This document shows, piece by piece, positions 1 to 8,148 of a stretch of DNA of 64,000 nucleotides. Numbering within the stretch: the first letter of the stretch is position 1; each line of letters begins with the position of its first letter. The notes beneath the pieces were generated by a model. It was not told where the DNA came from. It saw nothing but the letters and a program-made list of their open reading frames with translations, and ran no database searches. The position numbers and the translations under genes are program-made. The stretch is taken from positions 157,257-221,256 of the forward strand of contig DASRBN010000004.1 in NCBI GenBank assembly GCA_035653615.1, written 5' to 3'. This DNA comes from Ktedonobacteraceae bacterium. GTDB lineage: Bacteria > Chloroflexota > Ktedonobacteria > Ktedonobacterales > Ktedonobacteraceae.

Positions 1-1239
1 CGGGCGCTGATCCTGGCCTCGCTTGCTGACGGTGTCTCGTTTGTAAGAAATCCCAAGCTTAGCGGAGACTGGCACGAGGCGGTCAAGGCGATGCGCATGT
101 ATGGCGCGCGCATCGAGGAAGTTGAGCCGGGCGTTTTTCGCGTGGAAGGAGTGGGCGGCAGGTTACAAACGCCGGACGATATCATTAACGTCAATAATTC
201 GGGCACCATGCTTTTCTTCGTGGCGGGCGTAGCGGCGGCCTGTCCCGGCTGGTCGGTGATTACCGGCGATGAATCGATACGCACGCTGCGAAAAATCTCG
301 CGCAATCTATTTGAGCCGTTTGAGGCATTGGGCGTGCAGATCATCTCGACAAAAAATGATGGCATGGCCCCCCTGGTCATCAGGGGGAAAGTGAACGGCG
401 GCGTTGCGCATATGGACGGCGTTGGCTGCCAGCCCGTTTTCAGCGTCCTCATTGCCTCGGCATTTTCGGAAAGACCGGTGGATGTATTTGTCACGAATCC
501 TGGGGAGCGCGCCTACATCGACCTTTTGCTCTACTGGTTCCGTAAAGTGGGCCTGAATTATGAAAATATTGGGAACAACTATGAGCATTATCGCTTTCCC
601 GGCAATCGACCGCCGCGGGCTTTTGACGCGGAAATCCCTTTTGAATGGTCTGCCCCGGCCTATCCATTGCTCGCGGCCATCCTGACGCCGAATTCAGAGA
701 TAACCGTGCGGGGTATGAATTGGGAAGACCCTTATGGAGATAAGCAGGTTATCGCTATCCTGCGCGAGATGGGCGCCAATATTCGCGTCGATGGAGATGC
801 TTTGACCGCCAGCACCGGCGAGCTGCACGGCATCGAGGTAGACATGAACGATCTACCCGACCAGGTGCCGACCATAGCCGTCGCCGCGTGCTTCGCGAAA
901 GGCAAGACGGTGATCAGGAATGCCTTAACTGCGCGCTGGAAAGAATGTGATCGTATAGCCGCCATGTGCAGGGAGCTTTCGAAGATGGGCGCGCAAGTAA
1001 TCGAGAAAGAGGATGGGCTGGTTATCGACCAGGATGGAAGCTGGAGATTACACGCCGCACAGCTCGACGGCTATTACGATCACCGCATGGTCTTATCGCT
1101 CGCGCTCGCGGGCATGCAGGTAGAAGGGGAAACGCGCATTTCCGACGCCCAGATGGTGGAAAAGTCGTTCGAGCATTTCATTCCTGATATGAGAAACGTG
1201 GGGGCAAATCTGGAACTGGTGGAAGAAGAGCAGGCATGA
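1..1239 (+). CDS. aroA: 3-phosphoshikimate 1-carboxyvinyltransferase (EPSP synthase), 5' truncated by window edge
   Basis: Transfers enolpyruvate from PEP to shikimate-3-phosphate, the sixth step of the shikimate pathway, in the cytoplasm. The reading frame is open from base 1, and the residues before the first in-frame Met at 91 (RALILASLADG...) match the conserved family N-terminus, so the true start lies upstream of the window. Visible family features are NNSGTMLFF, the repeated inside-out alpha/beta fold, and the C-terminal ARWKECDRI segment with the DHRM motif. The stop overlaps the aroK start by four bases (ATGA), so the two are translationally coupled in an aroA-aroK-aroE operon. The identification is firm. 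Confidence 0.93.
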   Translation, partial: RALILASLADGVSFVRNPKLSGDWHEAVKAMRMYGARIEEVEPGVFRVEGVGGRLQTPDDIINVNNSGTMLFFVAGVAAACPGWSVITGDESIRTLRKISRNLFEPFEALGVQIISTKNDGMAPLVIRGKVNGGVAHMDGVGCQPVFSVLIASAFSERPVDVFVTNPGERAYIDLLLYWFRKVGLNYENIGNNYEHYRFPGNRPPRAFDAEIPFEWSAPAYPLLAAILTPNSEITVRGMNWEDPYGDKQVIAILREMGANIRVDGDALTASTGELHGIEVDMNDLPDQVPTIAVAACFAKGKTVIRNALTARWKECDRIAAMCRELSKMGAQVIEKEDGLVIDQDGSWRLHAAQLDGYYDHRMVLSLALAGMQVEGETRISDAQMVEKSFEHFIPDMRNVGANLELVEEEQA

Positions 1240-1781
1240 GCATCGTTCTGATAGGGATGAAAGGCTGCGGCAAGACAACCGTGGGAGCGCTACTGGCGGA
1301 AACACTGCGAGTACCATTTCTTGACGCCGATACGGAAATCGAGCGCATGCATTACAGGGAAACAGGCGAGAGCCTTTCATTTCGCCAGGTGTTTCAGCAG
1401 TATGGAGAAGCTTATTTTCAAGCCCTGGATACCAGAACGTTACAAAACATCGCGCGCGCATACAAGCAGCGGGATTTCGTCTTTGCCTGCGGGGGACGAA
1501 CTCCATTACGACGTGAAAACCAGGAACTATTGGCTCGCATGGGTATCATCCTCTTTTTGCATGTTGACAGGGATGTTCTTCTCAAACGCATCCTCACCCA
1601 AGGCATTCCTGCGTTTTTCCCCTATCCAGGTGATCCAGAACGCTCGTTGGATGAGCTATTAACGCGAAGAGCGCCTATCTACAAAGCATTAGCCAATCTA
1701 ACCATCACTATTGGCGAGGAAAGCGCCGATGAAGTTGTGCATACTATTCTCTCGGAATTGAGGGCCTATGAGCAGCATTAA
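1236..1781 (+). CDS. aroK: Shikimate kinase
   Basis: Phosphorylates shikimate with ATP, the step before AroA. The 181-residue protein has a P-loop (GMKGCGKTT, residues 7-15) and the DADTE motif that binds the substrate. Two regions differ from the textbook enzyme. The usual GGG substrate-binding motif reads CGGRTP, and the lid that normally begins RPLL reads GIPAFFPYPGD. The family's FR substrate arginine also appears as FQ. The gene sits between aroA and aroE and overlaps both, so a shikimate-kinase role is still the best call, with unusual active-site details. Confidence 0.85.
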   Translation: MSIVLIGMKGCGKTTVGALLAETLRVPFLDADTEIERMHYRETGESLSFRQVFQQYGEAYFQALDTRTLQNIARAYKQRDFVFACGGRTPLRRENQELLARMGIILFLHVDRDVLLKRILTQGIPAFFPYPGDPERSLDELLTRRAPIYKALANLTITIGEESADEVVHTILSELRAYEQH

Positions 1782-2598
1782 TGGCGAAACGCAACTGATC
1801 GGCTTTTTTGGCTCAACCTATAGAACCAGCAGAATGTATGCCATGTATAACGCCGCGTTTGAAGCGTTAAAGCTCAATTATGTCTATGTTCCCCTCGTTG
1901 TGAAAGACCTGGCGAAAGCAGTTGATGGGGTGCGTCATTTAGGCATTAAAGCTGTTGGCGTGACCATTCCCTATAAGATCGATGTCATCCCTTATCTCGA
2001 TGAACTGGATGAAGACGCGAGGAGAATTGGCGCTGTCAACGCTATTATCAATCAGGATGGCAGCTTGCTTGGGGCAAATACCGATGGAAAAGGGGCGGCC
2101 AAAGCGTTGCAGGAAGTGACCACCATTGCTGGTAAGAAGGTGGTAGTGCTTGGCGCCGGTGGGGCTGCCAGGGCCGTTGCTTTTGCGATAGCTGATGAGG
2201 GGGGAGATGTCGTGATTGTAAATCGGACAGAGGAGATGGCAGCAGCATTGGCAGCGGCGGTACATGGAAAATACGCCGTGCTGAACGAGCTTGAACAGGC
2301 AATACAAGATGCCGGAATAGTGATTCATGCCACACCCGTTGGCATGCTGCCTGGAGTGAACGAATCCCTGGTACAGGCAACTTTTTTACCATCGCGGGCA
2401 ACAGTGATGGATCTCGTCTCGCATCCAAAGGAAACGCGCTTGCTCCAGGAAGCAAGAGCAAGAGGCTGCACAGCCGTCTATGGCGAGCGCATGCTTTTCT
2501 GGCAGGGCGTGCTGAAGTTTAAGCTCTATACTGGAATTGAGCCGCCTGTTGAAGTGATGGAAATGGCGCTCAATAATGGGGTGGAACAAGAGGGATGA
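1768..2598 (+). CDS. aroE: Shikimate dehydrogenase
   Basis: NADP(H)-dependent reduction of 3-dehydroshikimate to shikimate. The 276-residue length is normal. The catalytic lysine is visible in VTIPYK (Lys70) and the aspartate in NTDGKG (Asp106). The dinucleotide-binding loop GAGGAARAVAFA and the following NRT motif (NADP-type) are clear. The N-terminal substrate serine motif, normally SxSLSPxMHNAAF, is diverged to STYRTSRMYAMYNAAF. The start overlaps the aroK end by 14 bases, consistent with one operon. Confidence 0.92.
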   Translation: MSSINGETQLIGFFGSTYRTSRMYAMYNAAFEALKLNYVYVPLVVKDLAKAVDGVRHLGIKAVGVTIPYKIDVIPYLDELDEDARRIGAVNAIINQDGSLLGANTDGKGAAKALQEVTTIAGKKVVVLGAGGAARAVAFAIADEGGDVVIVNRTEEMAAALAAAVHGKYAVLNELEQAIQDAGIVIHATPVGMLPGVNESLVQATFLPSRATVMDLVSHPKETRLLQEARARGCTAVYGERMLFWQGVLKFKLYTGIEPPVEVMEMALNNGVEQEG

Positions 2599-2646
2599 AC
2601 ACTCAAGGCAACCTTCTTATTGCTCAGCCGGGTGTCCTGAGAAAAG

Positions 2647-2655
2647 TGATATAAT
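2647..2655 (+). promoter_or_regulatory. Extended -10 promoter element (TGATATAAT)
   Basis: A perfect TATAAT at 2650-2655 is preceded by TGA, giving an extended -10. No good -35 lies 16-18 bases upstream, as expected for extended -10 promoters. It sits 37 bases before the beta-helix lipoprotein start, in the only gap after aroE. Confidence 0.5.
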
Positions 2656-2691
2656 GAGCAAAACTCAACGACACTTCGGCGAAGAGGGGGA

Positions 2692-4377
2692 ATGATGCTT
2701 ACGCCAGGATCTCACGGACTCTTCCATGGGAAAAAGATGTCCTTGTTCCCTCTCTGCTTGTCGCTGTTGATCTGCCTGCTTCCCCTTTTTTTTCTGGCAG
2801 GTTGCGGCGGAAGTACCGTAGTCACTACCCCCTGGCCGAGCGTTTCATATGCTCCGGTGGGGCCTGTACCCCGGGGAAATGGTTCGCACCTGGCGGCAAT
2901 TTTGCGCGTGCCAGAGGATTACCCGACGATTAGCGCGGCTGTCAAAGCAGCGAAGCCCGGCGATCTGATATCTATTGCCCCAGGAATTTACCATGAAACG
3001 GTGATTGTGCCTACACCGGACCTGACTATCCGCGGGCGCAATCGCAACACGGTGATCCTGGATGGCAATTTCAGCATGCCCAACGGTATCCTGGTGACCG
3101 CTAACGACGTGGTGCTGGAGAACATGACCGCGCGCCACTATGTTGGGAATGGGTTCTACTGGTATGGCGTCCATGGCTACCGGGGCAGCTATCTCACTGC
3201 ATATGCCAATGGCAGTTATGGCATCTACGCGTATTTATCAGTTGACGGGCAGTTCGATCATGACTATGCCGCCGGGCAGCCGAATGGCTTCTATATTGGC
3301 GCGTGCCACCCCTGCAATGCGGTGATTACCGGAGTACTCGCGGAGAATAACGGTCTGGGCTTTTCCGGCACCAACGCCGGGGGGAACCTGGTCATCGAGA
3401 ACTCGATCTGGCGCGATAACCTTGTTGGCATCGCCCCAAACACCGAAGACTCAGAGCCGCTGGCTCCCCAGGACGGCGTGACCATCAAGCGCAACCTGGT
3501 CGAGAACAATAATAATACCAATGCCCCGGCCGTAAGCGAGCAACTGGCAACAATGGGAACCGGGATTCTGATTGCCGGTGGCAGCGACGACGTGATCGAG
3601 GATAATCGTGTGAGCGGGCACCAGTACTATGGTATTCTGGTCGTGACCAATGTTGATCAAAACGTCTGGGAGCCGCACGGCAATATCGTCAAGGCGAATG
3701 TCGTGACCGATTCTGGGGTGGCTGACCTGGCCCTTGCTGCCCCCTCTGCCGGGAACAACTGTTTCTCAGGCAATACCGCCTCACACACTGCTCCACCGTT
3801 TCTGCAATATACGCACGCCTGTGGATCGCTGCTGGACCGCGCGGGTGGTGGTGATCCCAGCGCAGCTTTCTACCTGCTGGACCACTACCTGCGCGCCCAG
3901 TCAGGGCACTTCCATCCACGCAGCTGGCAGACATTCCCCAATCCCACACTGCAACAGCCGGGTATGCCTGATCCCACCAGCGCTCCCCAGGGCATTTTCG
4001 CGAATTTGGGGGGATATAGCCTCAATATGGCGGTCAGTTCCACCTCTGTCCACCCTGGCTTGATGCTGGGTGGTCTTAGCCTGGTCGCACCTGTTGGCGA
4101 ACTCATTCTTGGTTTCTACTTCTACCTGCTGCCCATCGCGCTGTACGCGGCCTGGTTTGGTGTGAGTACCTGGGATCTGATTCGTCGCGCCGATCTCAAG
4201 GGTGGCGGGCGCATCGGCTGGCTGGCTGTGATCTACCTGGTCCCGGTGCTTGGCCCACTCGCCTACTTCCTTTTTGGCAAGTCTGAGATCCAGCGCAGCA
4301 CGCGCTGGTTTCTGGCTCTGGGCGCGCCACTGGCCTATGTCATTATTGCCGCCGTGTTGCTCCTGCTTGTACCATAG
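2692..4377 (+). CDS. Lipoprotein with right-handed beta-helix domain and C-terminal PLDc_N-like membrane segment
   Basis: A 561-residue exported protein. Residues 1-38 form a lipoprotein signal peptide ending in the lipobox LAGC (Cys38). Residues about 65-370 show repeated short beta-strands with N and G turns (for example TIRGRNRNTVILDGN), typical of NosD/pectate-lyase-like parallel beta-helices. The opening EDYPTISAAVKAAKPGDLI is a classic start of such a domain. The last 110 residues hold about three membrane helices with LPVLGPLAYFLFG-like spacing (VPVLGPLAYFLFGKSE), as in the PLDc_N domain of cardiolipin synthases, but no HKD nuclease follows. A GAGGGGG ribosome site precedes the ATG. 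Substrate unknown. Confidence 0.75.
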   Translation: MMLTPGSHGLFHGKKMSLFPLCLSLLICLLPLFFLAGCGGSTVVTTPWPSVSYAPVGPVPRGNGSHLAAILRVPEDYPTISAAVKAAKPGDLISIAPGIYHETVIVPTPDLTIRGRNRNTVILDGNFSMPNGILVTANDVVLENMTARHYVGNGFYWYGVHGYRGSYLTAYANGSYGIYAYLSVDGQFDHDYAAGQPNGFYIGACHPCNAVITGVLAENNGLGFSGTNAGGNLVIENSIWRDNLVGIAPNTEDSEPLAPQDGVTIKRNLVENNNNTNAPAVSEQLATMGTGILIAGGSDDVIEDNRVSGHQYYGILVVTNVDQNVWEPHGNIVKANVVTDSGVADLALAAPSAGNNCFSGNTASHTAPPFLQYTHACGSLLDRAGGGDPSAAFYLLDHYLRAQSGHFHPRSWQTFPNPTLQQPGMPDPTSAPQGIFANLGGYSLNMAVSSTSVHPGLMLGGLSLVAPVGELILGFYFYLLPIALYAAWFGVSTWDLIRRADLKGGGRIGWLAVIYLVPVLGPLAYFLFGKSEIQRSTRWFLALGAPLAYVIIAAVLLLLVP

Positions 4378-4438
4378 CAGCAGGGGACAGCAAACGCGCG
4401 TTAAAAAGCTACCCGCGTTTTCATGCCAGTCTAGTGAA

Positions 4439-4479
4439 GCAGAACGGCGACTCGCTTATGGGCCGCCGTTCTGCTTTTT
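4439..4479 (+). terminator. Rho-independent terminator
   Basis: An 11-bp perfect stem (GCAGAACGGCG / CGCCGTTCTGC) is followed directly by TTTTT, 60 bases after the beta-helix gene stop. Strong terminator of the plus-strand unit. Confidence 0.88.
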
Positions 4480-4881
4480 GTCTGCTTGAGAACGGCAGGT
4501 GTTAACAACGAAACAGGGCCAGGCTTCCTCCTTGACCAGTCCCAGGGTCAAAATGCGATCCAAAAGCCCAGACCCTGGTCGTCCCGGGTACGCGGGTGAC
4601 GGCCAGGAGCTCCCATAGATAACGGGAGTACATGGATCAGGTCGTTGCCCGGTGCAGGACAGGTCGATTATGAGAAACCAGCCGAAAGAGGGCAAGATAG
4701 GATAATATAGATATGGAGTTCATGCGCCGAACAACAAGAGTACAGCGGGAAGATCAGCCTGTTCCAAACTCATCCTGGTTTCTCAGCAATGAGCAAGAGT
4801 AGGTTCGGCGAACAAGAGCCACCGGCGCAAGCGGCTCCAGAAGTTGACAAAGTGGAGATTGCATGAGGAAAGGAAGAACGA
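4480..4881. other. Intergenic region without recognisable gene
   Basis: About 400 bases between the terminator and the PPOX gene. There is an AT-rich GATAATATAG stretch near 4700 that could contain a -10 box, but no matching -35 is evident. No RNA gene or conserved coding frame was recognised. Confidence 0.5.
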
Positions 4882-5313
4882 ATGACTATCAGGGGTCAGC
4901 AGCAACAAGAGGAGATGGGCGATTCGTTAGCCTTCCTGTCTCCCTACGAGTTTGTCCTTCTCACGACCTTTCGCAAAAGTGGCGTAGGCGTTCCTAGCCC
5001 CATGTGGTTCGCCTACGAGCAAGGGAAGCTCTACATGGTCACCGGTCGCTCGACAGGCAAGCTCAAGCGTATTCGCACGACCGCTCGTGTCCTGCTGGCT
5101 CCTTGCGATTGGATGGGCAACGTGCTTGGTCCGGAGATTGAAGGCTACGCGCGCGAACTACCCGTGGCTGAGCACGATCATGCCAACGCTGTCTTAGCCC
5201 AGAAATACGGGGAGCAGTACGAGATGGATTCCTCAGAAGCGGATGGTGAGGACGAAGAAACCTTCATCGAGGTAGTGAGCGCACCTCATCACCTGAAAGG
5301 AGAGCAAACGTGA
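4882..5313 (+). CDS. PPOX-class (pyridoxamine 5'-phosphate oxidase fold) F420-dependent oxidoreductase family protein
   Basis: A 143-residue single-domain split-barrel flavin/deazaflavin-binding protein. The N-terminal segment FLTTFRKSG-like (VLLTTFRKSGVGVPSPMWF) followed by GKLYMVTG and STGKLKRIR is characteristic of the TIGR03666-type PPOX/F420 family, in which the lysine/arginine stretch contacts the cofactor phosphate. An AAGGAAG ribosome site precedes the ATG. The C-terminus is acidic. Substrate is not predictable; such enzymes reduce small unsaturated or aromatic compounds. It faces the AlkD-like gene tail to tail. Confidence 0.8.
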   Translation: MTIRGQQQQEEMGDSLAFLSPYEFVLLTTFRKSGVGVPSPMWFAYEQGKLYMVTGRSTGKLKRIRTTARVLLAPCDWMGNVLGPEIEGYARELPVAEHDHANAVLAQKYGEQYEMDSSEADGEDEETFIEVVSAPHHLKGEQT

Positions 5314-5331
5314 GTACTCTTCCAGCGCACT

Positions 5332-5910
5332 TCATCGCTGATCTGCCTGTAACTCTTTGAGCGCATCGCTGGCTATCCACCTGGCGGCGCGAGCATCCAG
5401 CTGTTTGATCGCCAGCGCCCACTCCACTGCCACGGCGCGAAGATGGCGGTTGCGTTTCCCGATCTGCCGCAGGGCCCAGTTGACGGCTTTTTTCACAAAG
5501 TTGCGCTCATCTGTGGCATACTGCTTGATTAGTGGGAAAAAGGGCAAAAACGCCTCGTCAGAGGCTTGTTTGTCGTGAACCGCCAGTTGGGCCATCAGCA
5601 CAAAACCCGCCCGCCGTACAAACTCCTGCTCCCAGTGAGGCCATTCCATCGCCTTGTGATAGGCGTAGGGGGTCTTATCGAAGAGATTCCCACAGACCTG
5701 GTCGCAGACGTCCCACGAATCGAGATCGTTGACCCACTCCTCCATCTGCTCAGGAGAAACCAGGCGCGGGTCGGCGATCATGGAGGCAAGGATGCGTGCC
5801 TCATGGATGCCAGAACGCCACAACTCCAGGGCCAGAGATTGATCTTTGCCAATGTCTTTAGCAATGAGTCGCAGCGTTGGGATCGAAATCCCTGGCGTCT
5901 GTCGATGCAA
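5332..5910 (-). CDS. DNA alkylation repair (AlkD-like HEAT-repeat) protein, short N-terminus
   Basis: The 192-residue frame matches AlkD-type glycosylases: LALELWRSGIHEARILASMI, the DLDSWDVCDQVC motif and the ERNFVKKAVNWALRQIGKRN segment are all clear. AlkD proteins excise cationic alkylated bases such as 3-methyladenine. The start is uncertain. The first usable codon is TTG at 5910, and about 30-40 N-terminal residues typical of the family (the LGVS..LR region and before) are missing or changed, although the frame stays open upstream without an ATG. It is the last chromosomal gene before the element's left attachment site, so its 5' end may have been altered. Confidence 0.7.
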   Translation of the reverse strand: MHRQTPGISIPTLRLIAKDIGKDQSLALELWRSGIHEARILASMIADPRLVSPEQMEEWVNDLDSWDVCDQVCGNLFDKTPYAYHKAMEWPHWEQEFVRRAGFVLMAQLAVHDKQASDEAFLPFFPLIKQYATDERNFVKKAVNWALRQIGKRNRHLRAVAVEWALAIKQLDARAARWIASDALKELQADQR

Positions 5911-5996
5911 AAGGAAGCGATGGACAAGATGAGCGACGCCTTTCAGGAGTGAAAAATTCCGTTGCTGTACTGTTGCTGTACAGGAACATAAAGAAA

Positions 5997-6029
5997 CGCC
6001 TCAGACCGCTTGTAGACTGGCCTGAGACG
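5997..6029. terminator. Imperfect hairpin next to left attachment site
   Basis: CGCCTCAGACC pairs with GGCCTGAGACG (nine of eleven positions). In the chromosome before integration this would have lain just downstream of the tRNA-Leu 3' end, so it may be the tRNA's original terminator, now stranded at the far side of the element. Confidence 0.4.
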
Positions 6030-6035
6030 CCATTA

Positions 6036-6053
6036 GTGCCGAAGGGGGGACTC
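6036..6053. repeat. attL: 18-bp direct repeat of the tRNA-Leu 3' end
   Basis: GTGCCGAAGGGGGGACTC is identical to 27922-27939, which is the 3' end of tRNA-Leu (T-arm 3' strand, acceptor strand and discriminator). The bases beyond the 18 differ at both ends. The integrase gene ends 134 bases away. This is the standard arrangement for a tyrosine-recombinase element inserted into a tRNA gene. Confidence 0.88.
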
Positions 6054-6140
6054 CTGCTCATCCATGAGTTACGAACGCCTCTACATTGGCTTCTCACGTT
6101 GCTTGATGACGTATTCTAACACATAGAAAGCAGGAATGTG

Positions 6141-6160
6141 CAGTTTATTTGTCAGTTTAT
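6141..6160 (+). promoter_or_regulatory. Paired CAGTTTAT sites, candidate integrase arm-type sites (left)
   Basis: Two direct CAGTTTAT octamers at 6141-6148 and 6153-6160 (12-base period), about 90-110 bases inside attL. The same pair occurs at 27753-27771 inside attR. Matching paired repeats at both ends fit arm-type binding sites of a lambda-like integrase. Confidence 0.55.
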
Positions 6161-6186
6161 CCCCCAAAAAAAACGCCAAAAATGGG

Positions 6187-7404
6187 TCATTTTGCTTCCC
6201 TTTCCTCCTCATCTTCCGGGTTTTGATCGTCAGGATTTTTGAATAGCTGGTCCATCTTTTCCATCGCCTCCTCATGCATTCCTGGTAACACATGAGAATA
6301 GATACCGAGAGTCATCTCAATATCGCTGTGGCCCAGGATTTCTTGTACCATCTTGGGGCTGACGTTCATTTTGAGAAGAAGACTCGCGGCGGTGTGTCGT
6401 AGATCGTGGAAGCGCACCATTGGGAGTTTGGCCTTTTTCAGCAATTTGTGAAAGTCTGTGCCGAGGTGGCTGGGATTGAGGTAGCTGCCATAGGCATTAC
6501 TGAACACAAGTCCCAGATCTTTCCAACGAGACCCTACTTGCAAGCGTTCCTCAAGTTGGCGTGTCCGATGTTCTTTGAGAACCTCCAGTACGAATGAAGG
6601 CAGAGTGATCTTCCGGCGACTCTGTTTGGTTTTCGGCTCCGAAACCTTAAACCCTTGCCCAGCGTAGCGATTGACAGAGCGACGTACTTGAAGGCTTCCA
6701 TTTTTCCAATCGATGTCCTTCCATTGCAGCGCAAGAAGTTCACCCCGACGCATTCCTGTTGTGAGAGCCAGTGTCAACAATGCCTCCAGTCGATGCCCTT
6801 TGGCTGTGGCTAAGAGGCGTTGCGCTTCATCAGCACTGAGGGTAAGCATCTCTTGCCTTTCCACTCGCGGGAGAGTTACATCCCGGCAAACGTTATAGGG
6901 AATACGCCTTCTTCTTACAGCCGCCTCCAGGCTCTGATAGAGTACTCCGTGAACAAGCCGGACGGTTTTTGCAGCAAGTCCTCTCTGCCCATCTGATCTT
7001 CCATTCACCTGAAGTCTGGCATAGAAGGCTTCCAGATGCTCTGGTTTGAGTTTTCGTAGTGGGTAGTGTCCCAATGCTGGGAGAATTTGCTTGTCAACAA
7101 GATCACGGTATCTCAGGTAGCTGCCAACTTTGAGTGAAGGGCGTTTCACATTTTCTAGCCAATGCTCCAGGTACTCCCTAAGCGTTTGGTCCTTCTCTGT
7201 GAGAAGTGAGCCGCGTTCTAACTCATCGAGGGCCTTCCTCAATTTTACGTTCGCATCTTTTTCAGTCTTCGCACGGTATTGCTTCTGTTTCCCGTTTTCT
7301 AGCGTGATTTGAGCAATCCAGCTACCATCCGAGCGTTGGAAAACAGAACCTACACCCTTTGGCTGCCTTTTGTTTGTATCGTCACTTGAAATTCGTCGTG
7401 GCAT
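6187..7404 (-). CDS. int: Tyrosine recombinase / phage-type integrase
   Basis: A 405-residue site-specific recombinase. An AP2-like/arm-binding N-terminal domain (GSVFQRSDGSWIAQ, residues 19-32) is followed by a SAM-like core-binding domain (about 75-170) and the catalytic domain. The catalytic residues are all present: Arg219 in TGMRRGE, Lys260, HDLRH (His333, Arg336), His359 in LGHSD and Tyr369 in GIYSH. It should catalyse integration and excision between the two 18-bp att repeats. The gene is the outermost one at the left end and points towards attL. AGAGG precedes the ATG. The tail after about residue 385 is highly charged. Confidence 0.95.
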   Translation of the reverse strand: MPRRISSDDTNKRQPKGVGSVFQRSDGSWIAQITLENGKQKQYRAKTEKDANVKLRKALDELERGSLLTEKDQTLREYLEHWLENVKRPSLKVGSYLRYRDLVDKQILPALGHYPLRKLKPEHLEAFYARLQVNGRSDGQRGLAAKTVRLVHGVLYQSLEAAVRRRRIPYNVCRDVTLPRVERQEMLTLSADEAQRLLATAKGHRLEALLTLALTTGMRRGELLALQWKDIDWKNGSLQVRRSVNRYAGQGFKVSEPKTKQSRRKITLPSFVLEVLKEHRTRQLEERLQVGSRWKDLGLVFSNAYGSYLNPSHLGTDFHKLLKKAKLPMVRFHDLRHTAASLLLKMNVSPKMVQEILGHSDIEMTLGIYSHVLPGMHEEAMEKMDQLFKNPDDQNPEDEEEREAK

Positions 7405-7483
7405 GATAACCTCTAAACAAGAACATTCCCCGCCTGCCTGAGCAAGACGGGGAGGGTACTTTCGTGTGTATAAAACTGGTTTA

Positions 7484-7586
7484 CTACACTGCTGCCCATA
7501 GACTGAGGGCCTGGGGATAGTTCATCAGCAGCATCTCGCGTCCATACTGGCGTTCTCGCGTGCGCTCAACGGCTTTAGCCTGCCAT
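7484..7586 (-). pseudogene. Remnant of a second Dam-type methylase (C-terminus only)
   Basis: The frame ending at the TAG of 7484-7486 reads RWQAKAVERTR.RQYGREMLLMNYPQALSLW, nearly the same as the last 35 residues of the intact Dam-like gene at 8149-9012 (WRQAKAVQKTR...YGREVLLMNYPETLGLW). Only this tail survives; the catalytic part is absent. It marks a past duplication or exchange of methylase genes. Confidence 0.7.
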
Positions 7587-7656
7587 CGCCCGCAATGAAA
7601 TCCACGCTATGACGAAGCGCCTGGTACTCTACCTGGCTGCTGATGTCGCCTCTCAT
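7525..7656 (-). CDS. Possible 43-residue protein overlapping the dam remnant
   Basis: An ATG at 7656 overlaps the stop of the upstream cytosine-methylase remnant as ATGA. The frame encodes a short peptide starting MRGDISSQVEYQALRHSVDF. Its 3' half lies over the dam remnant in another frame, so the natural C-terminus was probably replaced when the remnant was joined. It could be chance. Confidence 0.22.
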   Translation of the reverse strand: MRGDISSQVEYQALRHSVDFIAGDGRLKPLSARENASMDARCC

Positions 7657-8145
7657 GACGCGGATTCTCCTCTCGACACAGCCTCCATCGTTCGTTCCCA
7701 TTCCACGATCCCCGCGAACAACGGGTAAATCTGATAGGGGATAACTGCGTTACCGAGCGCTTCTATACGCTCTCTTCGTCCTGAGACGCTTCCCGCCACT
7801 CGCCGCGGCTCCCACTCGAATTGTGGTCCTGGTGGGGCTGGCCAGCGGGCGCGGTCCAACCGGGCGGAAATCCCATGAAGCATTCGGTCCATTCCGGGCT
7901 GAGGTTCTCGCCCGGCTCCGGCGCTACCAGATAACACAGTTGCACCTGGTTGGTATGCGTTGAGCAGCCCCCGTTCGCGTCCCCGGTGTTGAGCGTGGGC
8001 CAGTACAGGCGATGCAAGCGACGAACTAGGACGGTTAACGTTGGGTGGCCCTTGCTGTCCCGCTGATTCGGCCCTCCATGCTCTCCCTCGCTGGCCAGGT
8101 GGGAAAAGGAGAAATCCCACGCGATATGCCGAATAGCCGTTTAAA
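7653..8145 (-). pseudogene. Frameshifted C-terminal half of a C5-cytosine DNA methyltransferase
   Basis: Two adjacent frames together give the end of a phage-type Dcm protein. One frame carries GEHGGPNQRDSKGHPTL and then, after LYWPTLNTGDANGG, the LSPEWTECFMGFPPGWT segment (family: LNPxWVEWLMGFPxGWT). The other frame takes over with RRERIEALGNAVIPYQI (family: R..RI.ALGNAVVPQ). The switch lies at about 7800-7880. The N-terminal half with the PCQ and ENV catalytic motifs is missing, so the gene is inactive. It follows the Dam-like gene directly. Confidence 0.68.
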
Positions 8146-8148
8146 GGT

